A DNA stretch of 64,000 nucleotides. It comes from Melampsora larici-populina 98AG31 (taxonomy: Eukaryota > Basidiomycota > Pucciniomycetes > Pucciniales > Melampsoraceae). Under the pieces are notes generated by a model. The model saw nothing but the letters and a program-made list of their open reading frames with translations, searched no databases and was not told where the DNA came from. This document shows positions 1-12,414 of this stretch, piece after piece. The DNA is taken from positions 180,563 to 244,562 of the forward strand of contig NW_006768857.1 in the NCBI RefSeq assembly GCF_000204055.1, in the 5' to 3' direction. Positions within the stretch are counted from its first letter, which is position 1; every line of letters starts with the position of its first letter. Both the position numbers and the translations under genes were made by a program.

Positions 1-528
1 GCGTACACACACCTCAAGACTCGAAAACGGAGCCCAGGTGGAGGCATCTGCGTCGATGACTTCGTCAGAGTTGTCTCCGTCTGACTCTGATGCTTGGCTC
101 TCAGAGTCTGGACCAATTGGGGCGTCTTGGCTGCTGTTGTCGCTCAAGGATGGTGTTTTAAACAAAGATGTATGGTCTTTTGTCCACATTTCAATCAATG
201 TGCGACGGCGGCGTTCATCCTCAAGTGGATCGGCGGCAATTTCCACAGCTGCATTGTTGTAAGCTTCCTGATCGGCCATTTCGTCAGTCATATTTACGTT
301 GTCATCGATATTGGGGCTTGGTCGCAAAGGTGAATGATTGGAAGTTTGGGTGATGGCCTTTTTGCGTGCGAGCCATTGATTGAAGTGTCGCTTATGTGAT
401 GGTCTGTTGCGATGATTGCGGATCGATGTGAACTTCATCTTCTTGCCACCAGGACAAGCGGTACAAGAGAAGAAAGTCTCGTCTTCTTCTCCTCCAGGAG
501 AACACTCGACAAAGCCTTCCTCAAGGAT
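1..528 (-). CDS. Partial zinc-finger-like ORF, probably transposon-encoded
   Basis: An open frame on the minus strand runs from 528 off the left edge. The first ATG is at 436-438, but the frame is open upstream to a TGA at 529-531. That upstream part encodes a Cys-x2-Cys pair (CTAC) followed after the ATG by spaced His residues (RNHRNRPSHKRH), which resembles a C2H2-type finger, so the true exon probably begins upstream of the ATG. The rest is acidic and Ser-rich after a basic ERRRR segment. Fungal Plavaka/KDZ-type transposon proteins often start with such a finger, but no catalytic region is in view, so the family is a guess. The protein continues beyond the window. Confidence 0.4.
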   Translation of the reverse strand, partial: MLEEGFVECSPGGEEDETFFSCTACPGGKKMKFTSIRNHRNRPSHKRHFNQWLARKKAITQTSNHSPLRPSPNIDDNVNMTDEMADQEAYNNAAVEIAADPLEDERRRRTLIEMWTKDHTSLFKTPSLSDNSSQDAPIGPDSESQASESDGDNSDEVIDADASTWAPFSSLEVCVR

Positions 529-1685
529 TCAAAATCAGCCTGCTGTCGATAATGCGAATGAATCAAGAGTTGAATTGTTTACATTGTTCTACCATTGCTG
601 ATGGATTATAAGTTGATTCTGAGTCAGGCAGTGAGTTGAATGTAATAAATTTAAAAATAAAATGACTGATTGGAAAAATGAGCGCTCATCCTTTGGTCGA
701 GGGTACTTTTAACGCACCAGGACTTAGCCCGCGGGCAGCTGAAAGCTAGCGGTTGTGGACCACCAATCCATCCGCTGTTCAGAAAACTAGCGGGAACGTT
801 TAGCATCATCGCGGCTTTGCACATGATGTGGTGAAATCAAGTTGTACATATGGAAATCCAATGGTTGAGGTGCGGAGTCTTATAGCCCGTCTGTACAGCC
901 GGTACTCCGATTGGACTGTCGCGGGGTTTCACCTGGGTTTCACTGGTTAACTTTCACAACCCCTTGACAGCGGGTTTTCAACAAAAAGTGACTTCGTGGT
1001 GTAATATGAAGCGTGAAAGAAGGGCTGCTCCGAAATCAAGGCGAACTTCAATTTTTTAACTGCTTGCTCTATTCCGCTCGGAAATCCAGGCAAAAACATT
1101 TGTTAACTGATCGCTCTATGCTGCCTTATGCGGATTTTAACCCCCCATCATTGTTATCAGTGGGTATATCAAATTTAAACTTTGAAAAGAAATACAATCA
1201 TGATGTTTATTAAGAATTATGGTACTGTGCCCCTTCCATACAAAGTAAGGTCAGTTTGCATGATCGAGCTTCAAACTAAGCTCGAGATTTTTGAAGACAC
1301 AGATCGCCCCCCTGGCGTAGAAATGGAGTGTCTTTTGTCTAGAGTAAGATCGAGCTAACACTTTAGCTCGATCCTGGTCGATCTGATCCCCTCCCAAAGC
1401 CCAGTAGCCTCAGATGATCGAGCGTCAGATTAAGCCGGATCTTGATGAATTGGAGACATGGAGATTTGCTCTGGGTTTGACACAATGTGTCTTTTGTTTG
1501 TCCCAGGATCGAGGGAACTTTTTAGCTCAATCTTATCTTTCTTACATCACACTCAACAAAACAAGGAAGTGTGTTTTTAGACCATTTGAATCTCCTAGGA
1601 TCGATCGATTTAAGAGTGACATGGTGCTCGTGGCCCATTTGATCATCTCAAGATCCACCTAATCTTCACTGCAGACATTATTCGG
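529..1685. other. Intergenic, no gene recognised
   Basis: Short ORFs here lack recognisable domains or plausible splice context. The segment from about 1260 to 1540 contains two diverged copies, about 160 bp apart, of a block with TGTCTTTTGT followed by GATCGAG and TTTAGCTC, which suggests repeat-derived DNA. Confidence 0.5.
1348..1373. repeat. Perfect 11-bp inverted repeat (hairpin)
   Basis: GATCGAGCTAA is followed by a 4-nt loop and its exact reverse complement TTAGCTCGATC. A diverged version of the same block occurs about 160 bp downstream. Function unknown. Confidence 0.7.
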
Positions 1686-2271
1686 GTTCCCCAAGTGGGC
1701 AGGGAAAAATGATTGGGAGTATGATTTGTCATAAAATGGTCTATCACTCCACACCTGAGCCATAACACCCACACTACATATGTGTAGCAGGCTCAGTGAA
1801 TATGTGGTTATCATGTACATACAGTTCTGCTCAGTTATCTGCTCATCAGGACAAGTTATTCATATGTAATACATGCTGTAACTTCTTTCAGATTGAAAAA
1901 AGCTTCCAAAAGATTGACTACATACACTGACTCAATGTTTTGGTGTGATCTCATCAACTCAACTGCATGTAACACACTTTCTGTTACTAAGACATAGCTT
2001 CAACAATATTGCCTGAGCAGCTACAGAATTATATGTAGTGAATTTTTGGGAAAAAAATTTCAAAGTCGAAAAAGTTACATGTGGTATAACATGTGATTTA
2101 TTTATTCTGATGGGCAAAAAACTGAGCAGACCTGTATGTACATGATAGACAACTATTGACTTAGCTTGCTGCACATATGTAGTGTGGGTGAAATGGCCCA
2201 GGTGTGCAGTATTAGATTCTTTTATGAAAAACTGTACTATTAATCATTTTCCTCTGCCAAATTGGGGAAGT
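1686..2271. mobile_element. Long-TIR MITE, copy A
   Basis: The two ends of this roughly 586-bp segment are imperfect reverse complements over about 190 bp. Both start with a TTCCCCAA-like end, then CATAAAA, CACACCTG, CCACACTACATATGTG, ATCATGTACATACAG and CTGCTCAGTT in the same order. There is no coding capacity. A second diverged copy lies near 27.5-27.9 kb. The long TIRs and small size fit a non-autonomous DNA transposon; target-site duplication is not clear, so the superfamily is not assigned. Confidence 0.8.
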
Positions 2272-2419
2272 TGAATGATGTTTACAGTGCTTGTCTCTTA
2301 TGTATATTCGGGCTCAGCCAAAACAGAGAACAGTTCATCTTAGATTTCAATCAATCGTCTCCTCCAGAAGACCATCATCCTTCTATTACAAGAATTATAA
2401 ATAAAACTAAATCTACCCA

Positions 2420-2665
2420 TTGGATCTATCTAATTCCGTTCAATAGTTTCTTGAATTAAATGATGATTGATAATGAAAAACTGATTTGATCTAGATCTAT
2501 CAAATGAATCAATCTGATTTGGTTTGATATGTAGTTTCTTGTTTTGAATGATGATTTGATAATGAAGGATTGATTATTCATCCATTGAATCAATCTGATT
2601 TGATTCTATAGTTTCTTGTATTGAATGATGATTTGAAACTGAATATCCGATTTGATTTGATTTGA
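2420..2665. repeat. Imperfect tandem repeats, about 90-bp unit
   Basis: Three imperfect units share TAGTTTCTTG, then AATGATGATTTGA, then AATCAATCTGATTTG. The surrounding sequence to 2880 is rich in GATTTGAT runs. No gene is visible here. Confidence 0.6.
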
Positions 2666-2917
2666 TAAGTTGAGGATTTGAAGACTTTGGGTGGACTCGA
2701 TTTGATTGGGAGATGTAGAAGAGATGTAATCTTCAACTTGTTGGTCTGATGCTGATCGATTTGAAGTTTAGTTGCACCGAAGACGCTTGAGAACGAATCG
2801 CTCGAAGAAAAGATTGATAAGATTGATTTTGATGATTTGAAAGAAATTGAATAGATGAGCCAAGAAACTCAAAAACTACAGATAGGATAATGCAAATACC
2901 TCATTGGCCAAAATCAG

Positions 2918-4147
2918 TCATATGTGACCCATTCTACGATCGAGGACTTCATCGAATGTGCGATAACCACACTGGTGGTACAACTTAGGTAATAATTTGG
3001 GGCCAAATGTCTTATGAGCAGCCCTTTGTATTGGTCCAATCGGATTAGTCCTGGTAGCCAGTACTTGTGATCGTCAAAGGTCAAATTTGAAGGCGTTGAA
3101 TCCAAGTTCAATCGGATTCAACTCAGGACAGTATGGTGGTAAGTAACGAAGAAGAATACCTAAAGTTGAAATTGTCCCGCTCGAATTAGCGATTTGGAAA
3201 CACAACAGAGGAAAGATGATGAGATCAGACACACCTTTCTTACAACAGAGCTCAGCAATTGATCCACCACGATGAATTGAGGCATTGTCCAGTACTAAGA
3301 CACTATTGTCTGCTGGAAATCGATTCATGCGAGGAAGCTGTACATTGAAATGATCTCAGTGTGGAGTAATGGGTATTGAAGTAGAGGTACAATGACAAAC
3401 TAAGCTATACTTCAAAAATTTCTCGAATTGCTTCCGGTTCACCGGCCCCTCAAGAACTGAAAGAGCCAGCAAGCCATCATAAGTGATGGCTGGAAGGAGT
3501 GAATATCGACCTTGATGCATCTTAGGAACCTTGCGAGTAGTGCGGACTCCAATCTTGCTTCGCTGACGTTTTTGTAGCAGATCCCTCCCACAGACTGCGC
3601 TCTCGTCTGCAACCAGTGAGACAACAGAGGATTTCAATACAAGATTGCGAGAAAATATGAGATGAAAAGTGATATTGGACTGACCTGTAAACACCAAGAA
3701 ATTGGACGGATAGCCCATCATATCGCGCATCCATTTCAACTTTGGCATCAAGGATTTCCGAGTGTTACTGACACAGGCCTTCTTCAAGCTTATCATAAGG
3801 CGGCTCTGAAGTTCGAGGTGAACAGTACTTATGGAAGGCATCTTCCCATGCGCATTGTAAAGCTTTTCTTGAATCTTGTCGAGGAAAAGGGATGGCTGGT
3901 CGAGAATCAATTCTTCCATGAATCTACGATCCGTGGCATTCAAGTGCTGGCGCCGACCACGGCGTTCGTAGGTGTCGGGATCGCGTATGACTGCACGGGT
4001 TAGGTGGTAGAGTTCAATCCATCGGCCAAAGGATCTGCGAGAAATTTGCTTGTTGAGTCGCTGTCGGATTAAAGATCTTGGAAGTCCTCAAAGACTCCAG
4101 CGAACCGCGAGCACTTTGATATCAGCTGAATATTTACAGAACCCCAT
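2918..4147 (-). pseudogene. Tc1/mariner-type DDE transposase, decayed
   Basis: Reading from the ATG at 4147, the frame gives an N-terminal helix-turn-helix region, a Ser-x-x-Thr-Val-His segment, then the DDE_3 core in pieces: DESAVCGRDLL (first Asp), VLDNASIHRGG (second Asp) and LPPYCPELNPIE (Glu). The blocks join if short GT-AG introns are removed, for example GTCAGT...TTGCAG before the first Asp, GTTTGT...TACAG before LPRMNRFP, and GTGTCT...TTTAG before the Glu block. Two in-frame TGA stops break it: one in the N-terminal part after WSL, one near the C-terminus after FKFDL, where the related transposase near 42.8 kb has Arg. It is therefore probably inactive. It is homologous along its length to the transposase at 28.5-43.0 kb but is a separate, diverged copy. 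Confidence 0.85.
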
Positions 4148-4324
4148 CAAGAAGACAAGTATGAAAATTGATTGGTTGGTGGTAGGCTCTCTTGAAGGAG
4201 CTGAATCAAATTGGTTGAGATTGCAGGCGGGGCTGCACCTGCAAAATCTCTGACTGTGTCTGCTGCTGTACATACACTCACTGCAGTGACTGCGGCGAAA
4301 TTCTGGGCTACGTTTTATTTTATT

Positions 4325-4807
4325 TTATTTCAACCCGGGCTTCCTTTTTAGCAAAAGTAATATACCGGTTACATGACTTTTAAGAAAGAGGCTTGAGATG
4401 GACCAGAGGCTGGTCCAATTTGCCTCATTGTATGATGCACTCACTCTCCAAGATTGTGTGACTATGATGCGCTTGAGTCTTGGGTCTTGGGTCTGTCCAA
4501 TAAGCCCAAGAACTTTGGTATCCCTAGGCATGATATTTAAGACGGATTTCACAGATAACTTCCTCAATGCAATCCATGTCCAGCCCTCTGTTGAGGGATA
4601 TAGGGTTCTCATATCCATTCCACCTGGCATTGCGAGTTGCAGGGTTTTCTGCTTTTGGTCCTGGACACTTGCAGTTGGATATATTTGCAAGCCTTGCTTG
4701 GGGATCCCGATAAATTTGAATTTTAGAGCTTTCTTTGTGTCTTCATGAGCTTGATAATTGATTTTCACGCCATTTTGAGATTTCAGAAAGACATGTGTTG
4801 TTGGCAA
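4325..4807 (-). CDS. Hypothetical 160-codon ORF
   Basis: A continuous minus-strand frame between the dead transposase and the paladin-like gene. No domain, signal peptide or membrane segment is recognised, and an overlapping plus-strand ORF of 116 codons exists, so coding is doubtful. A 19-bp palindrome (CAGCTGATCGAATCAGCTG, 4838-4856) sits just upstream of the possible start. Confidence 0.2.
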   Translation of the reverse strand: MPTTHVFLKSQNGVKINYQAHEDTKKALKFKFIGIPKQGLQIYPTASVQDQKQKTLQLAMPGGMDMRTLYPSTEGWTWIALRKLSVKSVLNIMPRDTKVLGLIGQTQDPRLKRIIVTQSWRVSASYNEANWTSLWSISSLFLKSHVTGILLLLKRKPGLK

Positions 4808-5034
4808 ATTCTGACATCAAAGCCCCTAAGTTGAAAGCAGCTGATCGAATCAGCTGTTGGTTTGATTTAACAGGTGTGCAGGAGGATGCAGGTGACGGTG
4901 GAGGTTGAAGCTGTGACGTGAGAAACCTCGCTAAAGTGATAGGCGAGAATATAAAGCTCTGAATTCAACCATTTCACTTTGAAGCTGTGTAACGTTTCTT
5001 TGAAACAAATCACTTCATCATCTTTACCATCGCC

Positions 5035-8000
5035 ATGTCTGATACTCAGCATTCGAAGGAAACGTTACCATCGATTCATGATCCTCAGCATTCTTCCATT
5101 GATCAAAACCAAACAGAAGGTGAGACAGTCAGTAGACCAACTACCCTAGCACAGTCACTCGGTCATCATCGATCCCTCACTCTTGAAGGAAAACCTGCTG
5201 TCTTTCCTGTGGCACCGTTCAAAACCCCTGATGGAGTTCACAATGTTCATTCTCGAAATTTAAGATCATCGATCAGCAACTCTTCTGGAACTATTCCTCG
5301 CGCCTCAAACCTTCCACCGAATTCTCAACCTCCCTCAGCTCACTCACGACATCCTCATCCTCCTGATGGCAACATCGCACTTCCTGATCCAGAGGGCTTT
5401 TTGAGACTCGCAGCCGGAGTGGTGAAAGGTAGACAAGGTTCTGTGTTGAGTAGGGGATCACTTTTGAAAACCGATCATTGGGCTTCAGGTGAATGATTGC
5501 AATCGATTTGAGAAAGTCAATGATCTAATGAAGACTGTATTGGATTGTGTCATTCGCTGTATTGTCTTTACAAAGGTCGAGCACAAACTTTGGCACATCA
5601 CCTTCAAGGCGCTCCCAATTTTAGGCCGGCTGTTTACAACATTTTTGGGGTAAGCTTTCATACAAATTGCATCAGTCTGTACCAACCGAAGCAGGCAGTA
5701 GCGTTTATTCACACCATATGCTTCGATCTTTCTAGACTGCGCAACCTTCTCTCTCAGGAATCAAGACGGTCTTGGCCTTTCTTAAATCCCATCCCAATGG
5801 ACGTGGACGTGCTGTCTGGTTCTGTGCGTTCTTTTGCATATCCAGTCAGATCGCTTCATGCTGACCCGATGTGATATCTGTTATATTTAGGTACCAGAGA
5901 AGAACCGGTAGTGTACATCTCAGGACGACCATTCGTATTGAGGGACTCTGTGAGACCAACCCAGACCTTCGCTATCAGCGAAAGGGCTTCCAACATTGAA
6001 GCAATCGAATCTCGGTACGTCATTGGTCCTTGCCATGTTCGCAAGAACAGCTATCATGGACTACATCGCATTGCGAAAGACATAGGGCTGATGTACCACA
6101 ATCGCACAGATTGAAGTTAGATATCCTCAAAGAGGCCAATAAGTATGGTGGCCTAGTATTAGTACACGATGAAACAGGTTTGCAATATGTAGTTATGCCA
6201 GTGATACTCGTGATTCATAGTCACTGATAGGAAATGATTCGCAGTGGAAGGTGAAATATTACCCGCTTGGACAACAGCGGATGATGTAAAGACAACGCGT
6301 GAGGTGTGGGAAGAAGTCAAGGGACAAGGTTATCGAGTTGAGGCAAGTTCGTGATGCTGATTCGGGCTATCCATTATATGCTAGACACTTATTTTTTGTA
6401 TTTTTAAATCCTGACAGTACCATCGTATCCCAATCTCATCTGACCAAGCACCTGAAGACTCCTACCTCGACCACTATGTAGCCATTCTCAAGAATATCTC
6501 CACCAGTACTTCTCTTGTCTTCAATTGTGGCATGGGCGTGATTCGTACTACTTTTGCAATGGCTGCAGCCATCATAATGCGAAGACGTCAAGTGATTAAG
6601 GAAGGAGGTGAAGATATCTTTAGCTTGAATGATACTCAGGTGCCTCCCAATGTTGGAGATCAAACCCGTTCTAAGGCCATCAAAGCCATGCGCATGGTTG
6701 GTGAACAACAGATTCGAACACGTAGTTTATTGAAGTTGATGCAGCTTCTCCATACATGTGAGCTCCTTGAATCACACGCTAGACACAGATATGTGTATGG
6801 CCATGTTTACATCTGTATATGGAAACTTTGTCACAAACAGGTTTACCGACGGCCAATCAGCATGCGGTCATGCAACTTTTGACGACACAGCCTGCCTTAC
6901 TCGAAAATTTGAGGTCTGTCTGGCCTTTAATATTTCGATTTCGTTGAGATGGTGGTCGACGGTCTTTACTGACTCTCCAGTCGGCGAACTTGAAACAGAA
7001 AAGGGATTATAGGGGATTATGACATCATCATGTCATTAGTTTCTATTCTAGATCAGGGCACCACTGAAAAGGACTTGGTTGACATAGTCATCGACGTTTG
7101 TTGAGTGACTTTTGTCTGTTCTGTCAAACTCGGTATCATTCTTCCGGTTTGTGCTATAACCTATACTAATTTTTACCTAAAATGTATCACACAGGCGACG
7201 ATGTGGTATGTGAAACGAATGTATTAACACCCTCGGCGAGTTATTTACTCACGCTGCGGCCCTGGGGAGTCTTATAGATCAATCTAAGGGATGATATACT
7301 CGAGCACAGGATCAAATTCGCTATCACTGCTGCCACGAAGGACGACGAGGTAGCCGATGAAGATGAGCGAAAACACATGCACCTAAAGCGAGCGCTGGCC
7401 GGTCTGGAACGCTATTTTTTCCTAATTGCGTTCTCGGGTTATTGTAATGAGCCACCAATGACATTCAATGACACGTTTTCCCCTTGGCTAAAGGTAATCA
7501 TCTGGAACTTATATATTTGCGTCTCTCAAATATACTTACCTGAGGACGTTTCAGACCCGCAGTGAAATATCCAATATGATACTCCGTCTCCGGCGGACGG
7601 CTCGACAATTCGTCTTTGCCCCAGTGCACGACCTTTCCTCGCTCACACGCGGCCATGTGGGCACTGTAGTAGCAAGCACAGCAGCAATGAAACTACAATT
7701 TGCTGATCTTGAACGAGCAGGCGGTGAAATTGTTGGCACTGAATGGGCCCATCATATTGTTGATGTGAGTCCAAATTTTCCCTATTCACTATGTGTGATG
7801 TTTTTCTTACGCTTTAAGCCTACTGTCCCCGAATGAAACCTCTACAGACGAGACGGGGTATAACACTGAGAGCCGGGCTGATTCTCAAGAGCGATCAGTG
7901 GCCTACTCAATTCAGTAGGGATGATTGTCAGATTAGAGGGGCAGTCAATTTCCGCAAAGTACCTGGTACAAGTCTATTTGGGCTCTCTCAACCCACTCAA

Positions 8001-11000
8001 GAAGGTCTAGATCGCATAGTGGAAAAGGTGCGCGCGGAAACGACCACTTCTCAATGCATCACTTGGATCAATCTCAGGTAATTAAGCATCTGCTCTGTCA
8101 TTTCGATGAGTCATACGTTGAAGTACTGCGTTTCTGGTCATCTTCAGGGAGGAACCTCTGATCTATATCAATGGTGTACCTTATGTTCTTCGGCTGGAGG
8201 CAGTTGGACTTCGCAATATGAAATCTTACGCGTCAGTGATGTTTGATTATCTCTTGAATCCACCCCACATCTGACTCTCCCGCTTTGCTGTTTGGAAATG
8301 TATAGTGGGATTTCGAGTGGCCGACTAGAGCTTCTAGAAGATCGGCTCAAGTCAGATATGTGTGTATCTTTTCTCTGATCATTTTTTTAAGGCTGCTTAC
8401 GTGTTTGCTTTGCTTTACCGCCTTTTTACTCAGCCTTGCTGAACTTCGTAGCTTCGACGGCCGGATACTGTTACATACTGAAACCGATGACGGATCGATT
8501 ATTGGAATATGGGAATCAGCCGCACCGAGCGCTATCAAAACATTGCGAGAAATCATGGATGAAAAGTCTGGTCTTATCAGACAGACCGAAAAGTATCGAT
8601 TAGACTTCAGACGACAACCGATCACAGCTGAGAAAGCTCCAGATTTCGAAGATATTAAAGATTTGATTGGATTTGTTTCAGACGCTGAAGCCAACTCGCC
8701 TTTCATTGTGAATTGTCAATTGGGTCGCGGTCGATCAACTCTCACCATGGTCTGCATCATTTTGATCCAACAATGGCTTGCTTACGGCGGGGCTCGATTC
8801 GCATTCGCGGAGCCAACGGTTTCTCAACGCAGATCGAGAGCCCAATGGTCTTATCAGACTATCAATAACTTGACTCGTGTGATGCGCAACGGACGGGGTA
8901 TCAAAGCTGCGGTTGATGCAGCGATCGAAAAATGTTCAGCAGTATATGACTTGATCGAGTCTATAGAAACTTGCAGACAGGCCGCAGAAGAAAGCACCGA
9001 TGACGTCGTACGGAAAGAAGGAAAAATTAAGAAAGGCTTATCGAACGTAAGATTTAGTTCGCATGGACTGCATAGTCTCGAGCGATGTCACTGATGCTTT
9101 GACTTGGGGTACTTTACACACCGCGATAGCTCCGCCGTTATGCTGTGAGTAGCGAGTGTCTCAAAACCACAATTGATGTTTGGCTGCATTGATAATGAGT
9201 CTCTCGGTCGATAAAACAGTTTGTCTTGATTTTCGCCTGCTATCTCAATGAGACCAAGGCAAACACACGAAGAGAGTTGGAGGACAGCAAGTCTTTTGAG
9301 TTATTCTGGAAGGAGCATCAAGGTAGGTTTTGCACCCCGTCTCGTTATGATATCTCCCTGGAGGTAGTCAACATGAAAAGTGACTGATCATGTGCTGGGT
9401 CACATTCTTGGACCGCATCCAGTCTTCAGAACGATTTTGGATGAACTGAATGGTGCAGATATTCAGGCACTTACTCCACTTGAGATGGGGAGCTTTGCTG
9501 CACATGGAGTGGACTGGACGGAGGAAGAACAAACTGTGGTCTCAGAGCGTGCCGGAATCATTCTATCAGCGCAAACGATCCTCAAGTCGGACTTTTTCGT
9601 AGGACTTCAGAAGATGACTCTCCCATTAAGGATTGAAGGATTACCCAACATCAGGTGAGACGACTAACCCAATCCTTTCAACACTCGTCTTCATCAAGAC
9701 TGATGCGATCTTAATTGTTTCTAGACAGGTACCAATAAGGCCTGAAGGCGATTCTTGCGACCCTTCGATTTTCGGAAGTGGCATGCCTACTCTGGACGGA
9801 ATGAGGCGGGGTCTGGAGAAAATGGGGGCGGCTGGTCCAAATGCACGGATGGTATACTGGACTTCAATGAGAGGTAAGATCGTTTGCCTGGCGCATGTGA
9901 AACATCACCACTGACACTTTCCAATATCATCGACGTTTTGGCTCTGTAGAAGAGCCTGTGCTATACGTACGAGGTCGTCCACATGTACTCCGCCTGTTTG
10001 ATCAACCCCTAGAAAATGTCATCACTACTGGTGTCGCAGCAGCAGCTGTCGAAGGGATGGAAGCTGCTCTCAAAAATGACGTGCTAAATGAGATTAGAGA
10101 GATGAACGGAAGATTACTTTTGCACGATGAAGTAGAGGAGAACGGCAAATTTTGCATCACCGCGGTGGTAATTCATTCTCACTGCCCTTTCAAGTCTATG
10201 TGGGACAAGTAGTTAACTGATCAAGCCTTTTCATACAGTGGGAAACAGTTGCTGACAGTGATATCATGACTCCTCGGGAGGTATTCGACCTCATGAAGGC
10301 TGAAGGCTTCGCAGTTGATTATGCCCGTCTTCCGGGTAAGATTTGATCCTCCAAATGCTTCCCGCTGGCTGTCTCTAATGTGATGTCACACAAATTATTC
10401 TTGAGGTATTCAGTGACAGACGAGCAAGCCCCATTGCCTGGTGTCTTTTCGAGGTTGGAGCAACGTGTCAGAAGCGCTTTGAGCTCCGGGCTCGAACAAG
10501 GGCAAGTCGGGGCTCACTTGGTTTTCAACTGCCAGATGGGCCGTGGACGCACAACGACTGGAATGGTAGCAGCGATGCTTGTGGCAGGCATCATGTCTGA
10601 CCGTTACAAGGCTTATGTTTCCCGTGCGGATTCCTTATTGTCATTAGACGCGGTGACCGATCGAGCACAATGGCAGACTTCTCCGGCGCTTTCACCGCCT
10701 GGCACTGTCAGCGGAGGCGACACTTGGGATGGTGTAGAGGCTGATCCCTACCTCGAAGGTAAACAAGAGTTGATGTGACTGATTCAAGAACTGTACGCTG
10801 ATGTATATCAATGTGACTTTATAGGTGAATACAAGACCATTTTGCAACTTGTTGGTGTCTTGCAACATGGACGCTTGGCAAAGAAAATCACAGATAAGGC
10901 GATAGAGTAAGTACTTTACGCTCAGTATTTTCGATTATCTTTCGTGTAGAGACGCAATCAGGGCTGGTTGACATTTCATGTGCTATTTCCTTTGCCGTAG

Positions 11001-11481
11001 TGCAATGGACTCAGTGCAAAATTTGTCAGTCATACCTTCTTATCCCATATGATCGTAAGGCTCTGGTGCCAATAACTAATCTGGAGCTCGAGCAACAGGA
11101 GAAAAGCGGTATACGATTTTAAGTTGCGCGCAGAAGCGGCTGAACCCGGCAGTGAGAAACAGAGAAAGATCACTACGGCCGCTACTAATTACTTGTATAG
11201 GTAAGTGAGAGACGACCTATCTGAACATATCATGCATGGTCTATGGTGCTACGGGTCATGTTGCTGTTTTTCACCGCCATCCGTGCCCTGCCGAATCTGT
11301 TTACTGATCAATCTGCTTGACCGATTTAAGATATGGATCCCTTATTGCGTTCGCAGACTGGTTGTTGGAGCGAGCCGAAATTGACGATGATGATGCTAGA
11401 GATTCGATTGCATCATTTCCAAAATGGTTACAAGACCATCGCGAGATCACTCATATTCTACAGAAGCGATCACTCGAGTAG
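5035..11481 (+). CDS. Paladin / PTP-like phytase (inositol hexakisphosphate domain) protein
   Basis: A spliced gene of more than 20 exons from ATG 5035 to TAG 11479-11481. It has three repeats of the paladin layout: a Ser/Gly-x-L-K-x-D start block (LLKTDHW, LILKSDQWP, ILKSDFFVG), a strongly conserved EEPxxYxxGxPxVLR block, and a phosphatase P-loop of Cys-x5-Arg type: CGMGVIR near 6525-6545, CQLGRGR near 8713-8735, CQMGRGR near 10530-10550. All three Cys and Arg are kept. Family knowledge: PTPlike_phytase proteins dephosphorylate or bind inositol phosphates, and animal paladin is a phosphoinositide phosphatase; the substrate here is unknown. Odd points: an 11-nt microexon (7195-7205), a 15-nt microexon (9130-9144), a GC-AG intron (donor GCAAGT near 6341), and an apparent frameshift near 7000-7020 where GGGATTAT is tandemly repeated. 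If that break is real the gene is damaged; it could also be an assembly error or unmodelled splicing. Exon ends are hand-called. Confidence 0.85.
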
Positions 11482-12414
11482 AGTCATATAACTCGCAACA
11501 ACGAAGAAGAATAGTCATCCAAATATAGAAGACTACCGATTTGAACCGAACTGATTGTATTACCTTGGTGTTGTTATCCATACATCACATAATCCTTGCT
11601 TTAAACTTTCACCTTTGTGAACCAAACTCACCCTTGTATAAAAGCTGCAATGACTTAAATCGATGACTTGAATCATATCAGAAGTGAAGCACCAGTTTGT
11701 GTGGCTAGATTATTTGATGTTATTACAAAGATGATGCTTGCCTCGCCTTCTGACAACTAATATGAGCAGATATCTCAACAATTGAACATATGTTTTCTTG
11801 TGAGATCATGTATCATGTAACAGTAGGGATGATGTGATTGAAAACTCTGCTGTTCAACAAGCCTGAAAAATTCTTGAAAGCCTTACAAAATGTTATCCCT
11901 TGAGTTGTGGGGTTGCATAATCACATCAAATCTGGTAACCTGAAACCCCCATTTATGTTGAATCCATAATATCGATATGATTGTCTGAGAGGCCCACATA
12001 CGTCCTCAAAAGGCAGCCCTGGGGATAGCCCCAGACAACACTCTGAGAATTATGCACCACCAAAATCCTTGGATCTATAACTCAGGCTCCCAATGATGTC
12101 ATTTAAGTACCTCTTGGACCTTACATGGTAGCCTCTTATATTTATAAACACCTTCAACTTCAAAATACAAGGTGTTCTTGTAATTAGCAATGTCACCAAA
12201 CGTCTAAATCAAATTACACTATATTTCAAGTTTTACCCCTAAAGATAATCTCATTCTCTTTGAAAGTTTTTCGCTTTTGTTCAAGTCCAAGTTTAAATTT
12301 TTCTTTCAAAAAAAAAGGTAATTAACAACTTGATCTGATCATAAACAATCTATACAAAAAAAGAAAATCCCACAAAAAGATCTTTTCTTTGATTTGATTT
12401 CCTTACACAATTTT
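11482..12414. other. Intergenic between paladin-like gene and DIS3
   Basis: AT-rich, with no ORF of note. It holds the 3' ends of the two convergent genes. A 10-nt A run near 12307 and pyrimidine-rich stretches are the only visible structure. Confidence 0.5.
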
